Assembly: GCA_964247085.1 (NCBI GenBank)
Contig: CAXTSX010000007.1
Coordinates: 35,683 to 99,682, forward strand
Reading direction: 5' to 3'
Length of the DNA stretch: 64,000 nt
Origin: JAAFHZ01 sp964247085
Lineage (GTDB): Bacteria; Cyanobacteriota; Cyanobacteriia; Cyanobacteriales; Chamaesiphonaceae
Shown: positions 9,912-18,843 of the stretch, piece by piece
Layout of the letters: the number at the start of each line of letters is the position of its first letter
Position numbering within the stretch: the first letter of the stretch is position 1
Position numbers and translations under genes: made by a program
Notes under the pieces: generated by a model
Seen by the model: only the letters and a program-made list of their open reading frames with translations
Database searches by the model: none
What the model was told of the DNA's origin: nothing

Positions 9912-10496
9912 ATGAAAAGCAAACTTCTAATCTTTTTACTATTAATTACCTTCACCTACAGTTGCTCCACCGAAAGCCCCGAAGAAACTAAGAGAAAGAA
10001 TGAAATGGCTAAAGAGATCTCCAGGGCTGCGAAGAAATTACAAGCCAACTTTCCAGCAAGTGTATCCCCAAAACCCACCTACGTACGACCCACCACCGCC
10101 GACAACGGCCAACCCTTCCCCACCAAAACCGGATACATCGCAAAATATCCCAAAAAAGCCACCAACGGCTACTCATCTCTAACCATCAAAAACGACCAAA
10201 ACGACTCCGATGTATTTGTCAAAGTCTTTGACCTCAGCACTAAAAAACCACGACCAGTAAGAGTCTTCTTTATCCGCGCCCATGAATCTTTCACCGCTAA
10301 AGAAATCACTCCAGGCAAATATGATGTCCGCTATCGAGATCTGAATTCTGGTAAACACGCCAAAAGTCAAGATTTTCAGCTAGTCGAGACCAAAAAAGAT
10401 AAACAAATTGAGTACAGCACCATAAGCATGACTCTCTATAAAGTAGCAGGGGGAAACATGAAAACTGAAGATATTGACCCCAACGATTTTGAGTAA
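9912..10496 (+). CDS. probable lipoprotein of the protease island
   Basis: I chose the ATG at 9912 over the one at 9867 because it gives a compact signal sequence (MKSKLLIFLLLITFTYSC). The TYSC end resembles a lipobox, although its -3 position is not the usual Leu. About 194 residues. A lysine-rich, probably helical segment and a proline-rich linker precede a beta-rich domain (SSLTIKNDQNDSDVFVKVFD...ITPGKYDVRYRDLNSG). I have the impression that similar domains accompany secreted proteases in cyanobacteria. It lies between two protease genes on the same strand and shares the ACTTACCATC leader with the next gene. Specific function unknown. Confidence 0.6.
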   Translation: MKSKLLIFLLLITFTYSCSTESPEETKRKNEMAKEISRAAKKLQANFPASVSPKPTYVRPTTADNGQPFPTKTGYIAKYPKKATNGYSSLTIKNDQNDSDVFVKVFDLSTKKPRPVRVFFIRAHESFTAKEITPGKYDVRYRDLNSGKHAKSQDFQLVETKKDKQIEYSTISMTLYKVAGGNMKTEDIDPNDFE

Positions 10497-10572
10497 AGTT
10501 GCCTCGTAGGCAATCAGACATCTAATCCATTGCACCAGACCAAAACAACTTCATCCACCAGCACTTACCATC

Positions 10573-11301
10573 ATGAACACTAAAGTCTTCTTACCCCTTT
10601 TTCTGACCACTCTCATCAGCACTAGCATCATTCCCCACACCTTGCCTGCCGCCATCGCCAAGCCCATCACCGCCACCAACATTTACGCCAAAGCCAGCCC
10701 CGCCGTCGTCACGGTCAGAAGTAATCGCGGTCATGGTAGTGGCTTCATCGTTAGTGCCGACGGCTACATAATTACCAACGCCCACGTAGTTCAAAACTCA
10801 GTAGCCGTAGTTACCGTCATGATGGCCGACGGCAAAACCGAAATGCCCGCTGATGTAGTTGGTTTTGCCCGCAATGGTTTAGATCTAGCCATCTTGAAAA
10901 TTAATCGAAAAGGAAAATTACCCACCCTATCACTAGGCCACCAAAAATCAGTCCAAGTCGGTAACAATGTCTATGCGATCGGCACTCCATTGGGGGAAGA
11001 AAATCAAAGCTCCTTTACGGCTGGAATAGTTAGCGGACTACGTGGTAAAGGTCAAACCATTCAGCACAGTGCCGACATTAATTCTGGTAATTCTGGAGGA
11101 CCTTTGCTAAATGACAAAGGAGAAGTCATTGGAGTAAATACTTCTGGCATGGTTGCGAGAGTATATTGCAACAGTGGTGAAGTTTGTGGAGTATCCAGCG
11201 GTAATGTTGGTGTCAATTACGCCGCTAGTGTCAATTCAGTTCGCTCATTTCTCCAAGACTTCAAACAAGGTAAAGTTTCCAGAAAGTCCACCCTCCCATA
11301 A
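10573..11301 (+). CDS. exported HtrA/Deg-like serine protease without PDZ domain
   Basis: A 242-residue protein with a signal peptide ending near LPAAIA. It is a single trypsin-like domain with His in ITNAHVV, Asp in GLDLAIL and Ser in NSGNSGGP, all in DegP/HtrA context. It stops soon after the protease fold (SVRSFLQDFKQGK), so there is no PDZ domain to gate or recruit substrate, unlike classical HtrA/DegP. Two cysteines (YCNSGEVCG) may form a disulfide in a late loop. It sits between the lipoprotein-like gene and a COP23 gene. Likely a periplasmic or secreted peptidase. Confidence 0.88.
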   Translation: MNTKVFLPLFLTTLISTSIIPHTLPAAIAKPITATNIYAKASPAVVTVRSNRGHGSGFIVSADGYIITNAHVVQNSVAVVTVMMADGKTEMPADVVGFARNGLDLAILKINRKGKLPTLSLGHQKSVQVGNNVYAIGTPLGEENQSSFTAGIVSGLRGKGQTIQHSADINSGNSGGPLLNDKGEVIGVNTSGMVARVYCNSGEVCGVSSGNVGVNYAASVNSVRSFLQDFKQGKVSRKSTLP

Positions 11302-11398
11302 AATTTTTCCATCTTCGCATTTTCAGAAAATACCAGCCCGATACCTACAATATCAAGTTCCAATTACCCAAATTAATTCTTAAGGAATCTTACCAGCC

Positions 11399-11932
11399 AT
11401 GAAATCACAGCTTCTTTCCGCTCTCTTGTTGACCTCTACCCTGGCGATCGGCAGCATCTCATTCCCCGCCACCGCCCAAGAAAGTTCATCTTCCTTGCAG
11501 ATCATTTGCAGTAAAGCCCAAGACCCCAGCAGCAAGAAAGCTGAACCAGCCACGATCGCCAAAGTAGCAGGCAGTTCAGAAGAGACCGTTCTAATTATTT
11601 GGAAAAGTGAGTATTTTGGTACCAAATTTACTCCCAAGCAGCGCTGCGGAATAGTTTCAGCCAAAATCCAAACTGCTTTTCAGCAAGGCCGGGTTTACAT
11701 CGGTTCGGGCATTGATAAGGCCTCTGGAGCCGGCATTATTTGTGGAATAGCTAAAACAACTGAAGTGTGCGATCGACAGAATATGTTTTTCACCATGAAA
11801 TCTTACCAAGATGCTCAGGATACTATCCAACAACTGAGTGATATCTCTCAAGGTAAAACTGGAGTACCCATATATCAAAGCTCCGGTGGTAAGCGTGTTA
11901 ATCTGCGCGACCTCTCTACCAAACGTAAATAA
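11399..11932 (+). CDS. COP23 domain protein, copy 1
   Basis: A 177-residue exported protein with a signal peptide ending near ATAQE. The COP23 pattern is clear: a first Cys in QIICSKA, WKS, then QRCGIVS, GIICG and a last Cys (VCDRQN) before MFFT, giving four conserved cysteines likely in disulfides. COP23 was named for a 23-kDa circadian oscillating protein of a unicellular cyanobacterium; its biochemical role is not established. The gene follows the HtrA-like gene by 97 bp. Its start is directly preceded by TTACCAGCC, as in neighbouring genes. Confidence 0.85.
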   Translation: MKSQLLSALLLTSTLAIGSISFPATAQESSSSLQIICSKAQDPSSKKAEPATIAKVAGSSEETVLIIWKSEYFGTKFTPKQRCGIVSAKIQTAFQQGRVYIGSGIDKASGAGIICGIAKTTEVCDRQNMFFTMKSYQDAQDTIQQLSDISQGKTGVPIYQSSGGKRVNLRDLSTKRK

Positions 11933-12040
11933 CTCAACTAATAAAAATCACTACGTCTATTGTCGAGAAATTAGACAACCTTGTTTATCAAGTCTTAAAC
12001 TCTACCCAATAACAAAATACAACTTTGTCAGCTCAGATTA

Positions 12041-14929
12041 ATGAAAACCGCTACCCTACTCCTATCCACTCTGCTCATTACCTATACGGCTCCTACTTTT
12101 GCTTCACCCAGACCGAATGTTAACCCAGTTCCTAATACCAAAAATCAGACAGATCCATTGGATGAATCGCTCAGCCCACAAGAAGTACAGCAGAAAGCTA
12201 AAAAGATTACGGTGCGGATTACTTCCGAGAAGAATGGTGGTTCTGGAGTTTTAATTGCCAAAAAGGGTTCTACTTATTTGGTGCTAACTAATGCCCATGT
12301 GGCTAGAGGTACTACTCAGTTTCAGATCCAAGCTCCCGATGGCCAAAAATATACAGCTAAAAAAATTGATGGGGGTTTTGATAACAAGTACGATTTGGCA
12401 CTGTTGCAATTTAGCAGTAAGACCAAATACGCGCTAGCCGATTTAACAGATGTGGCTTCGCCCCTGGCTCCGGAAAGGACTATTTATAGTGCCGGGTTTC
12501 CATTTGATAGCAAGGATATCCGGATTACCAGTGGGCAGGTGACTCAGCTTTCGGATATTCCTTTTGATGATGGAACGCAAATTGGTTACACCATCGACAA
12601 AGGTAAGAAAGGAATCCGGCAGGGTATGAGTGGTGGGGCTATTTTGGATGGACGCGGCAAGTTTCTGGGGATCAATACTCTTAGTAATGCACCAATTTTG
12701 CCGAATTATACTTATAACGATGGCAGTAAGCCATTACCAAAGTTGGTAGCGAGGTATCAGCAGGCCAATTGGGGGGTGCCAGTTTATAACTTTTTAGCAA
12801 AGGTGAAGCCAGAGATTTTGTATGGTTATGATGGTTTGCCTCCAGTGGAACAAACGATCACACCAACAGGTTACTTCGCACGGCTAAACAGTCAGGCACG
12901 ACAGATGACAGTTAGGATTGAAGCAGGTGGGGAGAATGGTTCGGGGGTAGTAATTGCCAAAGAAGGAAATAGTTATTATGTGTTGACGGCCAAGCATGTA
13001 GTTGAGGACATAAAAACTAAGCAAAAATTTACTAATACTAAGATTATTACCTACGATCAAGAACAGTATTCTCCTACGAGTACAGTGGTAGCCAAAGGGG
13101 TAGATTTAGCAGTGGTTAAATTTAGTAGTAAAAATAGCTATACGCCAGCGCAGCTAGGCGACTACAGCCCGAATGATGGTGCCTTAACTTTTGTCGGTGG
13201 ATTTCCGGCAAGAGAGAAAATCCGTAGCCCGTTGTGGCAATGGCAGCTTAATGCTGGAGCAATTAGCGATCGAGAAGCGAGTAAAACACTAACCCAAGAC
13301 AATCAATCTTTCTCTAATGGCTACGATTTGCTATATACCAACATTAGTTATGGAGGAATGAGCGGGGGACCAGTATTAGATACTGCTGGCAACTTAATCG
13401 GGGTTCATGGCAAAGCAGAAGCGACCGATCAAGCCATTTTAGGAAGAAGTTTAGGGATATCGATACAGACTTTTACCGGATTATTAAGTCAGCTACAAGT
13501 CAAACCCCAATTATTGAAACTTTCAAGAAGTAGCCGAATCCAACTGAGCTTAGATGAACAAAAGACAGTCATAGCTACTGCTTTCAAACTGACTAAACCA
13601 TCAGGGAATTCAGAGAATAGTGATGGAAAACAGTGGCTAGAATATGCCAATCAGCTCTACCGCACTATCAAATTCAATGAATCAGTAAAAGCTTTTGATA
13701 AAGCTATTGCCAAGGGTGAAAAATTAAGGGGGTATTATGGTAGAGCTTTATCATTATCTAATTTAGACAAACTTGAGCTAGCTAATAAAGACATTACTCA
13801 GGCCATCAGGATAGTCCCAAAAGGCCAAGAAGCTAAATACTATTATTTCTGGAAATACAAAAGTGTGATTCTTCAGGATTTAGGGAAATATGATGAATCA
13901 TTAATAGCAATAGATGCCGCTATCAAACTAAATAGAAATGACTACACGCTCTGCAATGAAAAAGCATCGCTATTGAGACAAAAGAAACAGTTTGCAAAAG
14001 CAATTCAAATCCATAACAAAATAATCAGCAAAAATCCAGAAGCTTATTCTTACTCTAATCGAGGAATTGTCAAATCTGATTCAGGAGACAAAAAAGGCGC
14101 GATAATCGACTATGATCAAGCCATTAAATTGAATCCAAATTTTTCTACGGCTTACTCTAATCGCGGCATAGCTAAATTTGAATTAGGTGATAAAGTTGGA
14201 GCGATCACTGATTTCGAGCAAGCTATTAAAATCGATTCTGGATCGGCTATAGCTTACTCTAATCGCGGTTTAGCTAGATTCCAATCAGGTGATAAGGTTG
14301 GGGCGATCGCTGACTACAACAAAGCGATTGAATTGGATTCTAAATTGGCCAATGCCTATTTTAATCGGGGTAGTTATAAATATTATGCAGGAGATAAACA
14401 AGGAGCGATTGTTGATTATGACAAAGCCCTTAAAATCAATCCTGCGTACACTTTAGTTTATAAAAATCGAGGGCTAGCAAAATTTGAATCGGGTGATAAA
14501 TCCGGAGCAGTCAGTGATTATAATCAGGCGCTCAAAATTGATCCTGGATTCGCTGATGCATATTTTAATCGAGGCAATGCTAAATATAGTATAGGAGATA
14601 AACAAGGAGCAATTATTGATTTCGATCAAGCCATTAAGTTCAATCCAAAATATGCCAAAGCCTATAACAATAGAGGTCAGGTCAAAAGAGGATTAGGAGA
14701 CAATAAAGGAGCAATTGCTGATTTCAATCAAGCTATCATACATGATCCTCAACATACCAAAGCCTACTCTCGTCGAGGTTTAGCTAAATATAGTTTAGGA
14801 GATATACAAGGAGCGATCGATGATTTCACTAAAACCGCTGAACTAGCTCGTCAGCAAGGAGACATGAAGCTGTATCAAACAACTATCAATACAATTAATG
14901 CGCTGAAAGCAACTCCAGGTAAAAAATAG
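12041..14929 (+). CDS. exported double trypsin-like protease with C-terminal TPR array (intact paralogue)
   Basis: A 962-residue protein, closely similar to the product at 6768 from the signal peptide (MKTATLLLSTLLITYTAP) onwards. Protease domain 1 (about residues 50-215) has TNAHV, YDLALLQF and GMSGGA. Domain 2 (about 270-460) has LTAKHVV, VDLAVVKF and GMSGGP, so both triads are present. From about residue 505 to 945 it consists of TPR units, many ending DKxGAI(A/T)D(F/Y). It is uninterrupted and so a guide to the true structure of the gapped copy. Two COP23 genes follow. The pair suggests a tandem duplication of a protease/COP23 cassette. Confidence 0.9.
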   Translation: MKTATLLLSTLLITYTAPTFASPRPNVNPVPNTKNQTDPLDESLSPQEVQQKAKKITVRITSEKNGGSGVLIAKKGSTYLVLTNAHVARGTTQFQIQAPDGQKYTAKKIDGGFDNKYDLALLQFSSKTKYALADLTDVASPLAPERTIYSAGFPFDSKDIRITSGQVTQLSDIPFDDGTQIGYTIDKGKKGIRQGMSGGAILDGRGKFLGINTLSNAPILPNYTYNDGSKPLPKLVARYQQANWGVPVYNFLAKVKPEILYGYDGLPPVEQTITPTGYFARLNSQARQMTVRIEAGGENGSGVVIAKEGNSYYVLTAKHVVEDIKTKQKFTNTKIITYDQEQYSPTSTVVAKGVDLAVVKFSSKNSYTPAQLGDYSPNDGALTFVGGFPAREKIRSPLWQWQLNAGAISDREASKTLTQDNQSFSNGYDLLYTNISYGGMSGGPVLDTAGNLIGVHGKAEATDQAILGRSLGISIQTFTGLLSQLQVKPQLLKLSRSSRIQLSLDEQKTVIATAFKLTKPSGNSENSDGKQWLEYANQLYRTIKFNESVKAFDKAIAKGEKLRGYYGRALSLSNLDKLELANKDITQAIRIVPKGQEAKYYYFWKYKSVILQDLGKYDESLIAIDAAIKLNRNDYTLCNEKASLLRQKKQFAKAIQIHNKIISKNPEAYSYSNRGIVKSDSGDKKGAIIDYDQAIKLNPNFSTAYSNRGIAKFELGDKVGAITDFEQAIKIDSGSAIAYSNRGLARFQSGDKVGAIADYNKAIELDSKLANAYFNRGSYKYYAGDKQGAIVDYDKALKINPAYTLVYKNRGLAKFESGDKSGAVSDYNQALKIDPGFADAYFNRGNAKYSIGDKQGAIIDFDQAIKFNPKYAKAYNNRGQVKRGLGDNKGAIADFNQAIIHDPQHTKAYSRRGLAKYSLGDIQGAIDDFTKTAELARQQGDMKLYQTTINTINALKATPGKK

Positions 14930-15027
14930 CCGTGTTTTGATCAATTCCCCGGATTCAGGCATTAAACAATAAACCCCGCCCAAAATAGAAAGTAATTCAA
15001 ATAACTACATTAGATAATAACCAGCTT

Positions 15028-15564
15028 ATGAAAAAGATTTTCAGTGCTTTCACCATCCTAAGCTGCCTAACAACCAGCTTCACCCTAGCCCCAACTGCCA
15101 CTAGCACACCCCAAAGTCTCGTAGTCAGGTTTTATTGTGGCCAAAGCTTTGACCCCAGTAGCAACAAAATAATTCCCACCACCCTAATCGCTACCTCCGC
15201 TCGCCGCGAACCAGTAGCCTTCATTCAGTGGAAATCCAAATCCTTTGGTAAATACACTCCCAAAAATCGGTGTGCGATCGTCTCCCCCAAACTACAACAA
15301 GCCTGGGAAGCTAAACGGTTGAGATATCTAACGGCTGGAACTTCACCTCAAACTGGCCAAGGAATTATTTGTGGCAGTAGCACAAAAACCCAGTGCAATA
15401 ATTCTAATATGCTATTCACCCTCAATTCGGGTGCTGATGCCTCAGAAGTAATTGCACGCATCAGAGAAATTCAATCAGGAAAAACTAGCGGATCGATCGC
15501 TCAAAGCTCTGGTGATAATTCAGTAGATATGCAAGAATTAGTCACACAACTTGGTTCAAAATAG
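15028..15564 (+). CDS. COP23 domain protein, copy 2
   Basis: A 178-residue exported protein with a signal peptide (MKKIFSAFTILSCLTTSF). It has the COP23 cysteines FYCGQS, NRCAIVS, GIICG and TQCNNSN, plus WKS and a final LFTLNSGADA segment. The start is preceded by ATAACCAGCTT, close to the leader motif at the other exported genes of this island. It is 16 bp from the next COP23 gene, so the two are very likely one transcript with the upstream protease-TPR gene. Substrate or partner unknown. Confidence 0.85.
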   Translation: MKKIFSAFTILSCLTTSFTLAPTATSTPQSLVVRFYCGQSFDPSSNKIIPTTLIATSARREPVAFIQWKSKSFGKYTPKNRCAIVSPKLQQAWEAKRLRYLTAGTSPQTGQGIICGSSTKTQCNNSNMLFTLNSGADASEVIARIREIQSGKTSGSIAQSSGDNSVDMQELVTQLGSK

Positions 15565-15580
15565 TCAATAATTTCCAGCC

Positions 15581-16090
15581 ATGAAAAAATTCCGCAGTGC
15601 GATCGGCATCTCCTTCCTCTTTTCCCAACTCTTATTAACAATGCCCACTCGCGCTGTCGGTTCATTGCAAGTAAAGTTCTATTGTGCCCCCGGCGACAAT
15701 ATGACCCCCACCACCTACGCCAAAACCTCCAACAGGAAAGAATTAGCATTAGTTACCTGGAAATCATCGCCAAAAAACAGCACCAATCAACAACGCTGCA
15801 ACGTTGCTTCCCAGCGTTTTCAAGCAGCTTGGGATAAAAACTCATTAGACAAAATAATAGCTGGCAAAGACAACAACGGAGCCGGCATCATCTGTGGCCT
15901 GAGTTACCGTGAAAATAAGTGCGATCAATCAAACACTCTATTCACTCTCAGCAAACATAGTGATGCCCAAGACATCATTGATAAATTAACAAGAAACATG
16001 TCCGATTCAGGCAATAGTTCACCTATTTTCCAAGGGAGCGGTCGAAATTCAGTAGACTTTAAGCAATTGCTCCAAAAAACTATGAACTGA
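15581..16090 (+). CDS. COP23 domain protein, copy 3
   Basis: A 169-residue exported protein with a signal peptide (MKKFRSAIGISFLFSQLLLTMPTRA, shown here only as a landmark of about 25 residues split as MKKFRSAIG and ISFLFSQLL). Conserved COP23 positions are FYCAPG, WKS, QRCNVAS, GIICG, a late Cys (KCDQSN) and LFTLSK. It is the last gene of the exported island, just before a hairpin at 16103-16139. It differs enough from the other two copies that duplication is not recent. Confidence 0.85.
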   Translation: MKKFRSAIGISFLFSQLLLTMPTRAVGSLQVKFYCAPGDNMTPTTYAKTSNRKELALVTWKSSPKNSTNQQRCNVASQRFQAAWDKNSLDKIIAGKDNNGAGIICGLSYRENKCDQSNTLFTLSKHSDAQDIIDKLTRNMSDSGNSSPIFQGSGRNSVDFKQLLQKTMN

Positions 16091-16102
16091 ACTGAATCGA
16101 TC

Positions 16103-16139
16103 GAGATCCCCCAGAAAAAGGGAGATTTAGGAGGATCTC
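16103..16139. terminator. hairpin between convergent genes
   Basis: GAGATCC at 16103-16109 pairs with GGATCTC at 16133-16139, with an inner CCC/GGG arm. It lies between the stop of the last COP23 gene and the stop of the convergent mutarotase gene. It lacks a long T tract. The sequence resembles the dispersed GGGGGATTTAGGGGGATC-type cyanobacterial repeats in degenerate form. Confidence 0.45.
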
Positions 16140-16151
16140 AACCTACCGCCA

Positions 16152-17015
16152 CTAGCTCAATACAAAATCCACCGCATGAGTCCAGGTCTCCCCAGTCGCC
16201 ACCTGGATCAGATCTGCTCCGGTATTCATCGCATTACGCCGCGCCGTCCACGGCTCAATACAATAAAAATCCTTCTCCGGTACCGTCCAAAACACCACAT
16301 GACCATGGGGATAAGTCCAGCCCATTTTCATAGTTTGACCACCCGTCTCAGTAACTTGCACCTGCGCCTGCTTTAAATCGCTAAACACAATGTCAATCTC
16401 CCCGGCAGCATAATCAAAACTACCAGAGTAAGGATGAGCCGTTCCCTGCTTGTCAAAATACTGCTCACTAGGGATTTGGAATTTTAAACCTGGCTTGTCA
16501 GTAGCTGCAAAATAAGGATGATAACCGATCGAGAAAGGCATACTCACCCCCTCAGTCAAATTAGTAACCCGTTGAACAATCTCTAATTTGTTAGTACTAA
16601 AAACATATTCCAGTTCCACCCGAAAATCAAAAGGATAAACCTTCTTAGTAGCCGGACTGCTCACCAAAGCGACCGTCACACTAGCTTGCTGCTCGCTAGC
16701 CTGTTGTTCTACCACTTGCCAAGGCAACTCCCGGGCAAAGCCATGCTGCTGCAGCTGATAGTTCTGACCCTGCTGACTGTAAGTGTTATCGGGCAAATTG
16801 CCACAAATCGGAAACAATACCGGAATGCCACCGCGCACACTCAGAGCAGGATCGGTAAACCGTTCCTTGTCCAGATAAAATAACTCGCTATCGCCGACCA
16901 ACCAGCTAGTAACAATCCCGCCCCGTTCCGGGACAATACTGATACTGGCTCCCAGCGCCGCATCAGTCATAGTATAAGTAAGATACTGGAGTTGAGTAGA
17001 ATTAACTGCGAACAT
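16152..17015 (-). CDS. aldose 1-epimerase / hexose-6-phosphate mutarotase-like protein
   Basis: A 287-residue protein of the galactose mutarotase superfamily. Recognisable parts are SIVPERGGIV near the N-terminus, RGGIPVLFPICGNLP, QHGFAR with the first catalytic His, IGYHPYF with the second His, and FYCIEPWT with the catalytic Glu. It should interconvert alpha and beta anomers of a sugar or sugar phosphate. The RGGIPVLFP form points to the YeaD/hexose-6-phosphate branch rather than GalM, but I cannot separate these with certainty. It is cytosolic, single-gene and divergent from the DUF6679 gene across 119 bp. Confidence 0.85.
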   Translation of the reverse strand: MFAVNSTQLQYLTYTMTDAALGASISIVPERGGIVTSWLVGDSELFYLDKERFTDPALSVRGGIPVLFPICGNLPDNTYSQQGQNYQLQQHGFARELPWQVVEQQASEQQASVTVALVSSPATKKVYPFDFRVELEYVFSTNKLEIVQRVTNLTEGVSMPFSIGYHPYFAATDKPGLKFQIPSEQYFDKQGTAHPYSGSFDYAAGEIDIVFSDLKQAQVQVTETGGQTMKMGWTYPHGHVVFWTVPEKDFYCIEPWTARRNAMNTGADLIQVATGETWTHAVDFVLS

Positions 17016-17134
17016 AATTTAGTGATAGTAATGAAGTTTACCGATTTCGCCTAAGAGCAGGTAAAATTGTACATATAGTTTAGTCTCTAAACTCCGGCGA
17101 TTTTGCCATATTTTTCGTTTAGGAGCAGCCAACG

Positions 17135-17437
17135 ATGCTACACCGTAAAATTTCTCAACTGTGTTGCAATGGTCGTGAAATTTGTATTTTTCTACGCGAC
17201 CAACAACGCTGGATAGAACGAGCACGAATTATTGAGCTAGAAGGGGACTTGGTAACTATCAAGTATGAACTCGAAGAAGACGACGAAATGAGCTCCTGGG
17301 AGGAAATAGTTCGTTTAGATAGCATTGGCTCCATCAGTCAAAAGCTTTCTTCCGTCCGTCGGATGGGGATGGATATCGTTACCACTGACGAATGTCCCGA
17401 GTCTGAGCACATTCAGTCTCAAATGCCCGAGGAATAA
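17135..17437 (+). CDS. DUF6679 family protein
   Basis: A 100-residue acidic protein with IFLRDQQRWIERARI, then LVTIKYELEEDDEMSSWEEIVRLDSIGSI split over a beta-hairpin and an acidic loop. I recognise it as a conserved cyanobacterial family (DUF6679 by memory) without known function. The start is supported by AGGAG about 12 bp upstream of the ATG. A strong terminator follows, so it is monocistronic. The Tudor/SH3-like strand pattern (RARIIELEGDLVTIKYE) is only an impression. Confidence 0.7.
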   Translation: MLHRKISQLCCNGREICIFLRDQQRWIERARIIELEGDLVTIKYELEEDDEMSSWEEIVRLDSIGSISQKLSSVRRMGMDIVTTDECPESEHIQSQMPEE

Positions 17438-17460
17438 GGATCGTTCCTCATCCCTAAAAT

Positions 17461-17497
17461 AACGAAAAGCCCCGCTTAACCATCGGGGCTTTTCGTT
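17461..17497 (+). terminator. intrinsic terminator after the DUF6679 gene
   Basis: AACGAAAAGCCCCG at 17461-17474 is a perfect inverted repeat of CGGGGCTTTTCGTT at 17484-17497, with a 9-nt loop. The GC core flanked by A and T runs would work in either direction. Confidence 0.9.
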
Positions 17498-17890
17498 GAC
17501 TATTTTTATTTACACATAAAAAATAGTTAATGTAAACTTCAGTTGCATTTTCTCATTTTCAAAAATAATGATGATAGATTTAACTCAAGAAGTTAATAGC
17601 TTCGATTTCTCAGATTAATACAGCATCAGGGCTCCTGGTCATTATGCTATCTGTCCTTTAATTCAAACTGTATGTCTGTTCTAGTTAAAAAAAGCATCAT
17701 AACACCGAGTCTAAGCCAACTTTTGTACTGCCCATAATTGGATTTTAGGGAGATATCTATCGGTCTGAAAAGATCTGATATAGCTCCATTTTAAAATTCC
17801 TAGCTAGGGGAGATAATAAGTCACTAGACTTGGTGTTATTGCATTATAGATTTTATTTAACCAATCAATAATTAAAAATAGTCCGCATTG
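17498..17890. other. AT-rich intergenic region, 393 bp, no gene seen
   Basis: This region lies between two gene 3' ends (DUF6679 on plus, J-domain gene on minus), so no promoter is required. It is AT-rich with stops in all frames. I see no RNA gene, long repeat or strong hairpin. Confidence 0.5.
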
Positions 17891-18838
17891 CTATTTTTTA
17901 CCAAATAAACCAAATAATCCGCCTTTACTTTGCCCAGGAGTCGTTTTAGCCACTGAACCAGCGGGCATTTTCTGGAATTCTTGCTGAGCTGTTTTGACGA
18001 TCGGATCATTCGGACCCAGCTGCATTGCCTTATTCATATGCATCTTAGCCATAGTGGCTTGATTTTGGCGAGTATAGATGATCGCCAGGTGAGCATGGGC
18101 ATGCACATTATTCGGATCGCCCTTCAGAACTTCGCGCAATTCAACATTGGCCTTTGCCCAATTCCGCATATTGATATATTCTTCCGCCCGACGCATAGAA
18201 CTATGCTGTGCTAGGATTTTGGAGCTGCCTGCCGTCTTTTCCGGTGATGTTTTGGGAAAGGGTTGCTCCGAAGAACCAGAGGAAGGAACTGTATCAGTAG
18301 CTGAAATTGGGGCAGAGCGCAGGGATTGATTTTGTTTGCGCAACAAATAAATCATATTCAGTTCACTGATTTGACCAGTAATCTCCACACTTTGATCCAA
18401 TTGGCGATACTGTTGATGCGTTAATTCCTGTAAAAGTTGATGATAGGATTGCTGCAAATCGGTACTATTTTTCTGGAATAGCTGTTGAGCAGCATTACCA
18501 GAGATATCAATCTTGCTTGCTTCCGCTACCAATCTTTTGCCCATCAGCTCTAGCATCATTTGCTGCTCTTGTAGCGCTGTTGCTCGCGATAGATTGCCGT
18601 AGGCGTGAGTGATTAAATTAGAAAAAAGCTTAATCGCCAGATCTTTTTCCGCGCCAGTTGCCCAGCGTGAACTATCCGGATGCAGTAAACGGGCTATTTC
18701 TTTGTAGCGATTGCGAATTGTAGTCGCATCACTATCTACCGGCACGCCAATAATGGCGTGTTGATCGTTAAAGTCGAATCGAAATAGACCTTTGCTTGGC
18801 TTGAAATTCATACTTGCTCTAACTAAAATATCGGGCAA
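17891..18838 (-). CDS. J-domain / TPR co-chaperone-like protein
   Basis: A 315-residue protein. Residues about 20-90 form a DnaJ-type J-domain (HAIIGVPVDSDATTIRNRYK then LLHPDS), with the HPD tripeptide needed to stimulate DnaK ATPase. A helical glutamine-rich middle follows. The C-terminal part has two TPR-like repeats (RRAEEYINMRNWAKANVELR, ending PNNVHAHAHLAIIYTRQNQ). There is no Gly/Phe or zinc-finger region, so it is a type III J-protein. An internal ATG at 18811 is an alternative start. The gene begins 5 bp after the inositol-phosphatase-like gene, forming a two-gene operon. Confidence 0.8.
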   Translation of the reverse strand: MPDILVRASMNFKPSKGLFRFDFNDQHAIIGVPVDSDATTIRNRYKEIARLLHPDSSRWATGAEKDLAIKLFSNLITHAYGNLSRATALQEQQMMLELMGKRLVAEASKIDISGNAAQQLFQKNSTDLQQSYHQLLQELTHQQYRQLDQSVEITGQISELNMIYLLRKQNQSLRSAPISATDTVPSSGSSEQPFPKTSPEKTAGSSKILAQHSSMRRAEEYINMRNWAKANVELREVLKGDPNNVHAHAHLAIIYTRQNQATMAKMHMNKAMQLGPNDPIVKTAQQEFQKMPAGSVAKTTPGQSKGGLFGLFGKK

Positions 18839-18843
18839 CTTTA

